Assembly (NCBI RefSeq): GCF_032062135.1
Contig: NC_092868.1
Span: forward strand, 42,361,163 to 42,425,162
Length of the DNA: 64,000 nucleotides
Direction of reading: 5' to 3'
DNA from: Pyxicephalus adspersus
Taxonomy: Eukaryota > Chordata > Amphibia > Anura > Pyxicephalidae
The position numbers and the translations under genes are program-made. Below, in pieces: positions 12,386-24,248 of the stretch; within the stretch, counting starts at the first letter, position 1, and every line of letters begins with the position of its first letter. The notes beneath the pieces were generated by a model. That model did no database searches. It saw only the letters and a program-made list of their open reading frames with translations, and was not told the origin of the DNA.

Positions 12386-12770
12386 AGTAAATATTTAGTA
12401 GAAACTGCATGTGTATCATATTCAGTGAACAATACAGGGGGCAGAGCAATGCAAAGCAAAAAAAAATCAACCAATAAGAATTACTTGAAATCAGATTAGA
12501 TTCCTATTGGTTGCTTTGTGTACGGCATTCCTTTATTATTCCTGAATATGTCTTGTTAACCCATCCATAAGGAAAAGAGCTTTGTTTTAAAAAGGATCGC
12601 CAGCCTTCTCCTTAGTCTTGCACAGTTGTACAGGCTCTTCTATTGCACTTGGATCATTGTCTGATTTTACTGCACAGTGTGAGATTCTCACACTGGGCAT
12701 TAGAAGCAGCAGCAAGTCAGACAGAGCCCTCCTAATTTCCTGGATGGAGGAACTCTAGAATCATCTAGAG

Positions 12771-13113
12771 CAGCAGTCGCCAACCTTTCGGACCTCACGG
12801 ACCACTAAACATAATTTTAAATCCTGCAGACCATTAAAATGAAGTGTTTTAAAAAGATAAATACATTTGTAAAATAATGATCTTCCTAATGGTGCCAGAC
12901 AAGGACTGTGGAGGCTCTGATTTATTGATCAGCTCATGGTTAAGTGAAGTATTACTATTGTTACTATTATCATTAGCTGCAATATCTTTGGTATTACAAA
13001 TTAAATGCAAAATATTTGTTTGCTTTTTCTCACTCCTTATGGGATTATTTCATTCGAATCTAACACCAAACAAGAAATGATAGTTATCAAAGTCAAACTA
13101 TTGGCGACCGCTG
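12771..13113. mobile_element. hAT-type non-autonomous element with 8-bp target duplication
   Basis: The left end CAGCAGTCGCCAACCTTTCG and the right end, on the minus strand, CAGCGGTCGCCAATAG are inverted repeats starting CAG, as in hAT elements. The flanks are ATCTAGAG at 12763-12770 and ATCTAGAT at 13114-13121, an 8-bp target site duplication with one mismatch, which is the hallmark length for hAT. The 343-bp interior has no transposase. The related elements at 13659, 28747 and 58253 share the start. Confidence 0.82.
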
Positions 13114-13658
13114 ATCTAGATCTGTCATGCCCTTTTATTTCCAACCGCTTCCCTCCGGAAAACAACTGAATTTATTGTTGCATTTTTGTAATGATAAATG
13201 AAACCACCATGTTAGCACTGGACGTTCTCACACGGACCCTCGGACAGCGTATTCGAAGACCAGTGAGGTAAAGGAAGCACCAGGACACAAGTGGGAACAA
13301 GCAATTAGTGTACAATGTAAATTAATGAGTCATGCAAGCTTCATAAATAAGAATTGGAAGGAAGATGATGTCTTGGATCAGTCCTACTAGTTTGACCTGA
13401 TATACCCTCATCTCATATAATTCTGCTTGCATCCCTTTCCAACATGCCTGTTGTCTTTGATTTACAAATCACTGATTAGGGGTATCAGGTGTCCGTCTGG
13501 TGTCTCTAGTTATTTCATGAATGAAAATACAAATCCAAGCACCCCAGCTGTTCAGTCTTATAATGATCCACTGAAGGGCTGGTGGATATCAGTCCAAAAA
13601 TACAGCTTAATTTATATTCAGAAGTGCATCCAACATTATGGACATGAAAATCTTAGGG

Positions 13659-13986
13659 CAGTGGTCCTCAACCTTTTGGACGTCACGGACCACTAAATTT
13701 ACAGACTCCGGACCGCGCATGCACGGGGAGCCATGTATCACTCAAAGGGAAAGAAATTTCCCCCAGAGTGACGTCATGATGTCAGAACCCGCGACCTGCG
13801 ATGGGAGAGTGGGTGGGTTGTGTTTAGAGACACGACCCGTCCACCGCCCTGAGCCCGCAATCCCTACAGAAGACATGACCTGCGGCTCTGGCCGGTGCGC
13901 CCCCCCCAGTGGGGTCATATGAAGAACCCCGCTGGGGGGGGGGGGGGGGGCACCGGCCAGAGCCGCAGGTCATGTCTTCTGTAGGT
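13659..13986. mobile_element. hAT-like foldback element with perfect GC-rich hairpin
   Basis: It starts CAGTGGTCCTCAACCTTTTG and continues with GACGTCACGGACCACTAAAT, as in the copy at 28747. The distal half is an inverted repeat: 13864-13898 is the exact reverse complement of 13950-13984 (35 bases), and the C-rich/G-rich stretches inside extend the arms to about 45 bases around a loop near 13912-13926. Open frames on the two strands here mirror each other because of the palindrome and are not genes. Confidence 0.7.
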
Positions 13987-14052
13987 GCTGCTTTGGCATT
14001 GACAATGTAAAGATTTAAAGGGTTCCAGAATTGAGGAATAGCTACAATTGAT

Positions 14053-14084
<32 letters not shown>
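14053..14084. repeat. (TA)n(CA)n microsatellite
   Basis: About nine TA units are followed by seven CA units. Confidence 0.9.
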
Positions 14085-14224
14085 GTATTCACCGCCCACT
14101 TTAATATTGTACTAGATATACCTTGCTAGCACCTGGTTGCTTTCAGGACTTCTAAAATGATAGGTGCAATAGGTGCATATAGCCATAATAGCGCTGCGCA
14201 GTTGTTATATTGTTGTTATAGTAT

Positions 14225-15100
14225 ATTTGTATCCTGCAGATCCATGATGCGAATTTCCGGTTCCACCACGTCTATAGGATGCTCTATGGGATTGAGATCT
14301 GACAACTGTGGTAGCCATTTGAGTCCATTGAACTCAATGTCATGTTCAAAAAACTAGTTTCGGATTATTTCAGCTCTGTGACATCGCAGGTTTTTCAGAT
14401 GGAAGTAGCCATCAGGTGAGAGGGGTTGAGTACTTTATTAATATTTCTAAGGTAATACTACTAATATAACTACTAAGGTAATCTGTGGCATTTAAAGTCA
14501 GCTGGTACTAAGAAGCCAAAGAAGTGCCAAGAAAAAAAAAAGATAAGAAAATATCCCCATCACCATTACACCACTATCAGTCTGAGATGTTGATACAAGG
14601 TAGGCTGGATCCATGCCAATTAACGCCAATTTCTGACCCACCATATAAATGAAGACACCAGGATTCATCAAGCCTAGTTTAAGTTTTTTAATCCTTTCCT
14701 GTCTATTTTAGGTGAATCTATGTAAATTTTAGCCTTGAGTACTTTACTGACATAAGTGGCATCTGGTATGGTCTAACACTGCTGTAGTCCATCTGCTTCA
14801 AGGTTCAATGTGTTTTTTTCACCCAGAAAACTTCCACTCTATGTTTAATATCCCTTTTGTGGATTATTCACTCCAAAACCTAGACATTGGTGCGTGTAAA
14901 AATCCCAGCATCAGTTTCTGAAATACCCAGACCAGCCTGCCTGGCAACAACCATGCCTAATTTCACTTAAATCCCATTTTCTTTCCCATTTTGATGCATG
15001 ATTTGAATTTCAGAATATCTCAACGATGATTCCATGTCAAAGTGCATGATGCCATGAGATTGGCCAATGAAATATTGGTAAAAATCAAGCAGTTAAAGGG
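14225..15100 (-). pseudogene. decayed Tc1-like transposase
   Basis: This is a remnant of a Tc1/mariner-superfamily transposase, which cuts and pastes its own element at TA sites. On the minus strand, the N-terminal DNA-binding part is visible near 14990-14900 (GMVVARQAGLGISETD in a broken frame). The C-terminal end lies near 14345-14255, with NGLKWLPQLSDLNPIEHP, which carries the last catalytic acid (E of NPIE, codon at about 14282). Between them the frame is broken by several stops and indels. The order and spacing fit a full-length transposase of about 340 residues compressed by deletions. Terminal inverted repeats are not recognisable, so the copy is old and cannot move. The family is one I know to be abundant in fish and amphibian genomes. 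Confidence 0.82.
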
Positions 15101-15127
15101 ATGAACTCAAGTTAGTGAGCCTGTGTG

Positions 15128-15132
<5 letters not shown>

Positions 15133-15160
<28 letters not shown>
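15133..15160. repeat. (TA)n microsatellite
   Basis: Fourteen TA units follow a GTATGTG context and an upstream TGTGTGTATG. Confidence 0.9.
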
Positions 15161-17112
15161 GCGAATATACACATACAAACATACATGTACACAATGTTTT
15201 TTAATACTAACAATTCTGTAATAAGTGCAAAACCCATACAGCCACAATACAAAAACTTGGTGCGGTAATTGTGGACAAAGGGAGATTTATACAGAACTCG
15301 AAAAGAGATAAAACTGAAGGGTGTGTGTTGATGGGAGGCTCATAAAACTTCCTCTCCAAGAATAACATTGACAAAATATGAAAACTGACACTGAGACCTC
15401 ACCTTCTTCTATTACCTCCCATGGGATGGAATACTTCTTCCCTTGTCCATTTAAACCTCTTCCAGCTGTGAAACCCATGGCCAGCACTGTATGCATGATT
15501 CCCAAAATATTTTTCTTATGACGCCTAAGCTTAGTCACATGTGTCACCTCCACCCTATGATGTAGCAGTTTTCCAAACAATGAAGAACTTGCCAAGACAT
15601 CATCCACCCATAGACAAACAAAACATGGACCCTTCTAATTGGCCCTTTTGACCATGGTCATTAAAGTTCATTATTATTCCTCCCTTCACATATACCTGTG
15701 GAGCCAAGAAGAATATTTTATCCTACAGAAGATCTGTACAGTATATATTTCTAGATTACCCTTATAGTGTAAAACCATTATAAAAGTTAGGACGAGAATG
15801 TATTATTTTAGTACATTTAGAAACAGATACATTTTTACTTAATGATTATGTGACCTAGGATGGATATTTAATGGACAAAAATGTTAAAAAATCCTAGGGC
15901 TTTGGAAAGAAGAATGACATTTAATTGTATTGAGGGAGTGTATAAGAGGAAGGCCTTTTCTTTTGAAAAAACGCAGTTCCCAATATTATACGGATCCCAA
16001 GACTTTAGTTCCTTCTGTGACACCACATTCCAATTCTGAATACTTGTTTTGGGATAGAAGTTTTCAGAACAATGTTAACAACGACAGCCTGCAAATGTAT
16101 CTCTGTACTGGTTAGTGCGAACATTTCCTCCAGCCCTTCCAGTTCTTTTTCCTTTTCCATTTCCTTTCCAAATATCCAATCAGTGCACTGGAAACATCCA
16201 TTTCTATTCTTAAATTATCCTTTCTTCTGAACTCTGATTGCATTACTTTTTGATGATCATTTGGCTCTCCGCTGTCTTCTTTTTAACACAAAAGTGCAGT
16301 ATTATTACGTAACTCACGTAATGGCTGGTGGTAAAGGGTCCCCAACATCTAACGCCTCATTGTCAACTAGTAGACAGTCATTGAATGATCAGAAGTCTGG
16401 ATATTTAATCCATAAAGAACTGGAAAAAAATATGCTTAAGCCTTTGGTAACTGATAAATCATTAAAGTACATTCCTAAAAATTTCAACTCATGCCAATAT
16501 GTAATTGCCTCCAGTAGGTGTAAGTGATGGCCATAGGCGCCACACAGCATCATACAAGAACTCACATGGACTTCTTTCTCTATGCCTGTAGGAGAAAAGC
16601 ATTTGCGATATTCATCTAAACACAGTTACAATGCTCTTTCTATTCTCCAGGAATGCTACCATTATAACTCATGTCCTGCCAAGTCAGAGGGAAAGAGAAG
16701 GGAGGAGGGGTGCCATGAGGGAGACAGCAGTCTTTTAACTACAGAGAGTGATCTTTCTAATAGGGGGAACAGGATAAATCCCCTGAGCGATGGTTATGAA
16801 GTACAATGCATCTATTTGCTAACCATCACAACACAGGAAATGCACTATAAATGGAAGCCCCTTAACCCCAATGCCATTCCGGCAATGCCAGAACTCTGAC
16901 AGCATAGTAACCTCTTCATCGCCAAAGGCCGGTATGGTCATTTTTTTCAGATAAACCCCATCGTCAAATATGCAGTTTCTTAAAGGCATAGGAGTTCATT
17001 AATTAGAAGCATCCTTATTAGATGTGAAAGTGTGAAAGTGCTACTTTGATGGAATCAACTGCAATGTCCTATTTGTTTCTGCAAATTGAAGCCCTTTGTA
17101 ACAGAGTAGATG
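15161..17112. other. unannotated; weak open frame on minus strand
   Basis: The minus strand is open from 15607 to 15287 (106 codons), with a donor-like GAAG|GTGAGG in the middle. No family is recognised and no acceptor is evident. A polypyrimidine stretch lies at 16127-16170. Nothing else can be supported. Confidence 0.3.
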
Positions 17113-17509
17113 TTAAAGCGTACCTAAACTCAGAATTTTTACTTTACATAAAAGGGTAGACAAAATAAAATATTTAAAAAAAAAAAAATGTAGCACCGCC
17201 TCCTTAATCGCCTAGGCGAGTGCCGAGCCTGTTTCATGGATCCCGGGAGGTTATTGGCTGCTCCTTCTGCGCATGCCCGAGCAAAAGGAGCCTTTTAATC
17301 AATACGGGGGAAAAAATGACGAGCTCACGCATGCGCAGTGAGATCTGGTGACATAGGAAGAAGAACCTAGAAGAAGAGAGGAGGAGATGTCGGCACCTGG
17401 CACTCCCTCTGCACCGGGCCGAAGACAAAAACTGGGACGACACGGGACCCGATGGAAGAAACCTCCCGACGGATAGACTGATCTGCCAGATTGAAGGTTG
17501 CATTTTAAA
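17113..17509 (+). mobile_element. TTAA-flanked MITE, copy 1 (3' truncated)
   Basis: It opens TTAAAGCGTACCTAAACTCA, followed by an A-rich tract and then the shared phrases TGTAGCACCGCC, CCTAGGCGA, CTCCTTCTGCGCATGC, ACGCATGCGCAGTGAGATC, CACCTGGCACTCCCTCTGC and GATTGAAGG. The far inverted repeat is missing. Four further copies are at 24471, 38576, 57642 and 58576. Outer TTAA and the TTAAAG ends suggest a Kolobok/T2-like or piggyBac-like non-autonomous family. Confidence 0.7.
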
Positions 17510-18185
17510 TCAGAATTCTTGATCAAAGTTGCACCCAAAATCCACAGCCAAAACCCCGTAATATACTGGCAATAATTTTCTCTAATACAAAGATTACAGA
17601 AAACATTGTGGACCTAAAGTGGTCATTAACGAACGCTGAAAGGGCAGCAGACATTGAAGAAGAACTAAACACATAACCGTATACAATAAAACACTTTTGA
17701 AAATCTGAAGCAGCTTCTGTGGTTAAAGTGACCTTGTTGCTAAAATAAGAAAAGTGTAACTAATCATCACCCCGCAGCCGACGCTGCAGAATAATACTTT
17801 GTCTACTAAAATATAAATCTTTGAAATCTAATCAGTAATGAGAGCTTCTGGCAGTGTCAATTGGTGTCCCTCCCTGAGCTCACCTACCCCTAACGCCTTT
17901 ATTGTGTGTATCAGTGATGTGAAGCTCAAACAGAAGTAACGAAGAAAAACATCACCCCTGGAAGTTTTGGTTTCCAATTTACTTTTGGAGGGCAGTTTCC
18001 AACAAATGGAGCAGTGTTAAGCAGTAGGTAGGTAAATACACGTTTTAAAGGTACAGCTTACCTTTGCTTAAAAAATACTGATATGTCGCTTCCCCATCCA
18101 CAGCTTGCTGACTGGACTATGAAGGAGCAGAAGTAAACCAATATGCCACCAGCACTGTTCACTTTGCTCTTCTTCTTCAGTGTTC
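17510..18185. other. unannotated
   Basis: No gene, RNA gene or recognisable repeat was found. Confidence 0.3.
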
Positions 18186-18275
18186 TCCCCAGCCTCTTTT
18201 AGCCAGGCGCACCACCCGGCACTTTTCAGTAACTATCCATTGGGTGGTTACTGAATAGTTGGGTCACAATACAGG
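18186..18275 (+). repeat. dispersed repeat, partner of 7225-7325
   Basis: CCCAGCCTCTTTTAGCCAGG, GCACTTTTCAGTAAC, GGTGGTTAC and GTTGGGTCAC occur in this order. It is the reverse complement of the block at 7225-7325. The class is unknown. Confidence 0.6.
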
Positions 18276-19136
18276 GGCTGCCACCTGCCTACATTTTCTT
18301 TCCACCCAGAGTTCAACACTGTTCTTCATAACACATGGGTAGGCAATAGACCTAGACTGATTCTTAGCGTTGCCCCTCAGAACCTAACTTGCCCTTCCTT
18401 CCCTTGAACGTTGATGTGCAGGAAATCACAGAAGAATTATATAAATAGATTATAATGTGTCTGGCTTTCAAATTGAAGAATTGGGAACATTTTATTGAAT
18501 ATGACATTATGGATCAGTTATTACTGGAAAAGACACAATTAATTAGGATCCTGGGAAAAGATAGAAATCAGAATGCCAAGATATTCTATGTCCATGGATT
18601 CATCACTTATGCAGTGACGCACCAGGAGACCTCGCTATAGTCATGAGGTGTGGTCAGCTGCCCATTAGAAGACAAGAACCTTTGTGTCATACAAAACAGA
18701 TCACAATGTTCAGTCACTTTGTATACACACTAATAAAAGTTATATAACAATCAACTGTGTCTACGTAACAGAATCTGTGTCACCGAAAACAAATACATCA
18801 TGCGTTAAGAGCACATTCATTAAAACAAGGCTTTTCAGTTAGTACCCAAGGATTCATTTATCCTTGAGAACATGTAAGTAGAAGGAAGCAGGACAATAAA
18901 CCCAAGGGAAGAGAAGCAGCTTTTGGATTTAAAAAATCATATGATTCAATAAAAGGCCAACTCCAACCAAAACATATTTGATTATTTTTGATCTGGCGTG
19001 GATGAGGTCACTGTCCAGTATTTACATTCACCTGTTATCAGTGCAGTCAATTTAACAACCATTTCCTCACTGTCACAGGTACAGGTGAATGTGAGGGGGC
19101 ATCACCACAATAAGGTAACAGCACAATAAGGTAACA

Positions 19137-19286
19137 GGGCGCCCGCTGCAGAGGCACAGGTGGACAGGGAGCCTGCGGCAGGGGCACGGGTGGACAGGGC
19201 GCCCGTGGCAGGGGCACGGGTAGACAGGGCGCCCGCGGCAGGGGCACGGGTGGACAGGGCGCCCGCGGCAGGGGCACGGGTGGACA
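19137..19286. repeat. 30-bp GC-rich minisatellite, 5 units
   Basis: Five head-to-tail copies of a 30-bp unit (GGGCGCCCGCGGCAGGGGCA followed by CGGGTGGACA) are present at 19137, 19167, 19197, 19227 and 19257. The first two are the most divergent and the last two are identical. Since 30 is a multiple of three, both strands stay open and give 10-residue repeats (plus strand RAPAAGARVD, minus strand PRAPCPPVPL). There is no start context, splice signal or known protein, so this is read as a non-coding minisatellite. Confidence 0.88.
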
Positions 19287-20182
19287 GGCTGACAGTTAAA
19301 TATAAGGATAAGAAGACAGAGAAAAAGATAAAAATAAAAAAGGTTTAAAAACAGGACTTACAAATTGGTGTGGACCACATATATCATTATTGCTCATCTG
19401 GTCATTTTGCGTGTTATATAATAACTTTATATCACAAATTATAGACAGTCTGTGGCAGTGACATCATTTGCTGCTAGAAGACTGTGGAAAAGATGCAGTA
19501 ATAGGGAAACCACAAGGCCATCGCAGTCAGAAGCGGACTGGGCTTAGGAAGCTGCCTTTGGGTAATTTATGTTCCAAGTAGGAAGGAATTTCTAAATAAA
19601 ATATTCTATATTCAGAACTGGGCAGTGGAGTATGTTTTAGAAAGATGGAAAGATTATCCCAACGTATAATAAACTACAAATAGCTCCCACATCTGTACAA
19701 AAGGGCCAGGATTCCTACAAAAACCAATCAGAATCTTCTTCAACCAATGGACATGTAACAGATGAAATGCATTGGTTTTTCTAAAAGCTACAAAAATTTA
19801 GGAAACACTATCAGCACAATTTTTTTACAGCTGAATAAAGGACCCACTGGGGTGACCACATTAGCGACATTGATCAAATAATTTTGATAATACATTTTAT
19901 GTCAGAATGGAATATTAGTTATCCTATAAAGAAGGAGCCACAACCCCAACATCCCCTTTGGACAGTTGCCACCTGAACAAGTGTCCCATTAAATGATTTC
20001 CGCTTCTCCAAGTGTTCCGGTGATCATTCAAAAATTTGTATCTGCTCAATCATTGGAGAAAATGAAAATTAGGACAAATACAGCAAGTGAATGTTTCCAG
20101 CAAAGACAATATTCAGAAATAAACTTATAATTGGTTTCTAACCCCTCATCGCTACACCCAAAAGTAAAGATTTAGCTTTCTT

Positions 20183-20576
20183 TATGGTAGTCCCCGAGTT
20201 AAGGACATCAGACGAACAACTCCTAGATACGAACGGGGCTTTCCCTGCCCTTCCGTGCTCGTTCGTGTGCAAGACAGAGGCTTCATAGGGGGAGGGGGCT
20301 ACTCGCATGACCTGCAGAAGTCTTTTGCTGTTCTGCAAGCTCTTGTAACGCTTTAAAAATCAAGACAAACTCTTGATAAAGTTTTTTTTTTTTTGCTTTG
20401 TTTGTGATTATCTCACAGTAAGGATTTAATACAGTAACTGACACCACGCTGCCTAATAATATGTTGAGACAGAAAATCTGAAATTAAAATAATGTACCTG
20501 TTCCGACTTACATACAAATTCAATTTAAGAACAAACATACAGTCCCTATCTCGTATGTAACCCGGGACTACCTGTA
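20183..20576 (-). mobile_element. TA-flanked MITE 'CAGGTAGTCCCC', copy 1
   Basis: The ends are TATGGTAGTCCCCGAGTTA and, on the minus strand, TACAGGTAGTCCCGGGTTAC. They form inverted repeats of about 20 bases with TA outermost, consistent with a Tc1/mariner or pogo-like non-autonomous element. The second copy at 42124-42592 has the same interior in the opposite orientation (CCTAATAATATG, ACTGACACCA, TGATTA and a poly-T/poly-A run). Confidence 0.78.
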
Positions 20577-21600
20577 CATTTTGAAACTAATCTAAACTCC
20601 CAATAAATCACTAACCATAATCTGCCTGCTGTCCATTATAGCTTTGCCTTCATGCATTGGGGTAAAACATTTATTTCTTTCATTTAAATTTTAATGGGCT
20701 GAAATAAAGAAATGCCATAAGCATCTAGTAGCCATCCCCTTCAAATACAAATGTATGCTTTACTGCAGTATTAAGCCAGTTTGGAAACATCTCATTTTCA
20801 TTTCAAGTGTTCCACAAGCCAGTGCCTTTGCTTTGTCTTACAGAGAATGGCCGGTCGTTGTGCATGACGTTTTCAGGCTGCTGAGGTGATGAAGCGTGCC
20901 GCAGAGCAATGCTTTAATAACAGGACACATCACCCTAGCATTCCCAGTATCAATGTCTCGTCCATCACCTGCCTGCCATTCAGAGTCAGCCAGCTGAGAA
21001 ATGCATATACAAGAATAATGTGTGCAGAGCAATGGGCAGGGGAGAGACACAAGGTCAGGCTAGGAGAGCAGGCACAGCAGACAAATAGTCCGCCTTCAAT
21101 CCTTTTATAATGACCTAGATATCTTCAGAATTAAAGATCGGAACGAGGATTAGTGATGATTAGTGATCTATTATGGCCAAAATACAATAATTGCCACCAA
21201 TTATTTCACTGCATTGCTAATGCACTGGAGCTCCTAACGGATCCACTTAGGGGGTCACTGCTACTTTGTACCTGTGCTTTGCATTAAACCATCCGGGTCA
21301 TATTCAGCATTTACATCCGGAGAGTTAAGGCAGCCCATTCATATTGAATAGGCTGGCAAGGCTCAGGAACATAGGAGCATTGGAGCTGCCCTGCCTTAGT
21401 GCATTGGGGGACGATTAGAAATGAATGGTCCTACAATCTGCTAAGATATGAAATGACTGCAGTTCACCAAACCGAAAACTATTTTGACACACTTAGAGAT
21501 TCTAGCAGCAAGATCTCCTCATGCATGTTTCAGGTTTTGAGCCTGTCCACCAAGTTGTAGTTCTCCTCCTATAATACTGAGAATGTACAATCCTTCAGGG
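20577..21600. other. unannotated
   Basis: No gene or repeat could be supported. Overlapping open frames at 20838-21110 on both strands have no motif. Confidence 0.3.
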
Positions 21601-21765
21601 AGAATTCTCTGTGAGGCCATTGGAGTTTTTTTTTTACTTTACTTTTTGTGAGGTCACAGGACCAGAAGGGTAGGAAATCTCCCCAGCAGGGACACAGATA
21701 CCAATGGCAGAACATTTATTTTTATCCTCAAGTTTCATTTACCCAGAAACCTTTTTTTTTTTTTT
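21601..21765. repeat. probable anuran repeat, related to 8595
   Basis: It contains GTGAGGTCACAGGACCAG, GAAATCTCCCCAGCAGGGAC and ACAGATACCAATGGCAGAAC. The phrases fit the 'GGGGAGATTTCCC' repeat seen at 8595-8792. The assignment is partly from memory of frog sequences. Confidence 0.4.
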
Positions 21766-22074
21766 AAACGATCATTCCATTCCATGTAAATCTAAAGTGG
21801 AAATAAGGGAAGAAATATTTTGCTCATTTATTACACCATTCATGTTCTGCAGTGCAACACAATAGATGTGCTTTACTGCTTCTAAAGAAAATCTGTTAAT
21901 CATCAGACTGCCTTAAAATCATGCACACCCTTCAAGGATGATATCTATTCTGCAATTGGGGTAGCTAATTTGCTCAGTAGTTCAGTGACTAATTTCCATG
22001 TTTCTATATTTAATGCTAAAACAAAAACATAGAACACAAGCATATAAAAGTAACACAATAATCAAAATATGTAC

Positions 22075-22124
<50 letters not shown>
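22075..22124. repeat. (TA)n(CA)n microsatellite
   Basis: About 13 TA units are followed by about 12 CA units. Confidence 0.92.
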
Positions 22125-23061
22125 TGTATTTGGTCCTACTTTACTCCAGAGAACTTGATCAGATTACCATTACGGATTGGGACTTTAATGATTGATGGGC
22201 ACCAAACATTACAGGTACTCTACATAGCAGGCAACTTTAATGCTAGCTGCGGCATCTAGCCAAGTATTACTTTCATAAACCTATACATCAGACTTGTCTC
22301 CACATGAGCCAAGCTAGACCAAGCTTTTTATTGCAGGCAGTCTTGTACTTAGAGTGAAATTTACCATTACTCATTTCATTCTGTACAACTAGCTTTTTAA
22401 CCTGGGCACTACATTGAATTTGCAATAAATTCTATCTGGAAGCATGTGTATTTGTGACGTCAGTACCTTGAGATTTATGGGGAAGACCTCTGAGATATAT
22501 GAAGCCTTTTTATGTCTTAGATGGTAAACTCGCAAATGAGGGGCCACATTAAGTCAGAGGGTGTCTATAAACTGCCATTTTTATTGTCTGACACATTAAA
22601 TAGAAAATGGCACACCCACAATGTTCCTGATCCTAGCAGAAGCCCCTCTAAAATTATTTGGAGGTTTAATTTATATTTTCCATTTCTTATTGGAATGAAT
22701 AACAACCTTAAATGTGGTGGCTACATTTCTTTGACAACGATCACTTACTGTACCATATCTATGAGGAAGCTTAGGTTGTCCCTAGGCTGTCCACTCTTAA
22801 ACTGAATATAGAATAAACTATCAATCCCCATAAAATATGGGAAAAGTTTCTGCGGTTCCCAGAGATGAACTAGACAGGACTGATAACACTTCTGATTATT
22901 TAATTGTGGTACAGAAAGAGAATAAAAAAAAGCTTGATGGATTTTTAGCAGGATACAAAGCTTTTTTTCCTACTAAGATACTGCGCCAATAAAGAAAAGT
23001 TAACAGACCAAAAAAAATTGTAAGAATTTACATACATTTAAAAAGTTACAGTATAGAGCAG
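22125..23061. other. unannotated
   Basis: No gene or repeat could be supported. A 94-codon open frame at 22521-22805 has no recognisable domain. Confidence 0.3.
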
Positions 23062-23355
23062 TCTCTCTCAACTTTTACCTCTGACGAACCTTTAAAATAA
23101 TTTTCAGTTGTCTGGGAAATGCTGCCATATTCAATTAATGGGTAAAATGCAATTGGCAATGGGTGCCAGTGACAAGGATGCTGCGCATACATTAGTGGTC
23201 AGAATGCCACCTTTACGGACAGGTCATTTGTCTATGCAACTGTCAATTGGGGATTGCCCCAAAACTAAATTGGCACCATTTTATTGTTAGTCATTCTACC
23301 ACAGTTTAGGAACCCCTGGCAACTTCTGGAGGAACACCGGCTGAGAATAGCTGGT
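23062..23355 (+). repeat. family A interspersed repeat
   Basis: It runs from GTCTCTCTCAACTTTTACCT through GTGGTCAGAATGCCACCTTT to AGGAACCCCTGGCAACTTCT and GGAGGAACACCGGCTGAGAA. The ends CTCTCAAC and CTGAGAA are roughly complementary. Confidence 0.65.
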
Positions 23356-24248
23356 ATAGATTTAGATGTGTGCCCTGTTCTATACACATAATACCTTTAC
23401 AAATCTGTAAAGTCAAGTATTATTTTACATTTTCTGGTCCTTTAGGACCTAAAAAGTCATTGACAAGCCTGCCAGTCAGCAGATTGTACAGGATAATGAG
23501 GTGGCTGAAGTTAAAATGAATACCTGGGGATCTACAGTAATATGTCTTGCTTATCCTACAGACAAGAGAAGCCCCTACTCCAGTTTGGAAATGCAAATAT
23601 GCAGAACAGTTAAATCCTTTCAATAAAATAAACTATATCCACATGCTTTACGGTCTGTTTAACAAAAATAAATTACTTTTAGGACCAGTACATACTTTCC
23701 CTTGGAATAAAACAAATCTGTTTATAAAGCATCTTACCCATATTTTCCTTTGACAATTTAATCTCCTTGCTATGACAGATCAAAGTTTACCAGAAGATCT
23801 CCACTGTACTAACGGGGTAGGTAAGGAATGCTACCGACACATGAATAATATGTTGCACTACAGCCCTGAATCAGTGTCTTTGAGGTGGGGTTACTCTTTA
23901 GGTCAGAGAAATGTTGAAACTTTGCTTGGTGCCAGTTATACACAGCTGTCTAACTGATGCTTCCACAGATGTTTCAGTCCAACAGATGTATTTATTAAAG
24001 CCACCCCGCTGCCAAAAAAAAAGTTAAAAGTCCCATAAATTAATAGGAGAGGTACATACAGTACGTACTTACATCTCCTTCTACCACAAGTTGCTCTATT
24101 AAAGGCGAATTTACAGATCAAAGTTCTTCTGTAATGGACAATCCCAGGGGTGCTGATCTGCTGCCTCCCCGGGGTGCTTGCTGGTCCCTCCATTCTGTGA
24201 ACGTCCCTCCCTATTGCACGCAGATGTTGAATTTCTGACAGTGGGACA

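Noticed and set aside
13638..14099. Two ~90-residue frames with similar peptide stretches (AEDMTCGSGR-like) on opposite strands
   Set aside because: They are mirror images caused by the perfect hairpin at 13864-13984.
16582..16899. 105-residue open frame on the plus strand
   Set aside because: No known motif or donor/acceptor; low-complexity GA-rich stretch inside.
19047..19348. Proline-rich or alanine-rich repeat protein on either strand
   Set aside because: Explained by a 30-bp minisatellite; there is no expression or splice evidence.
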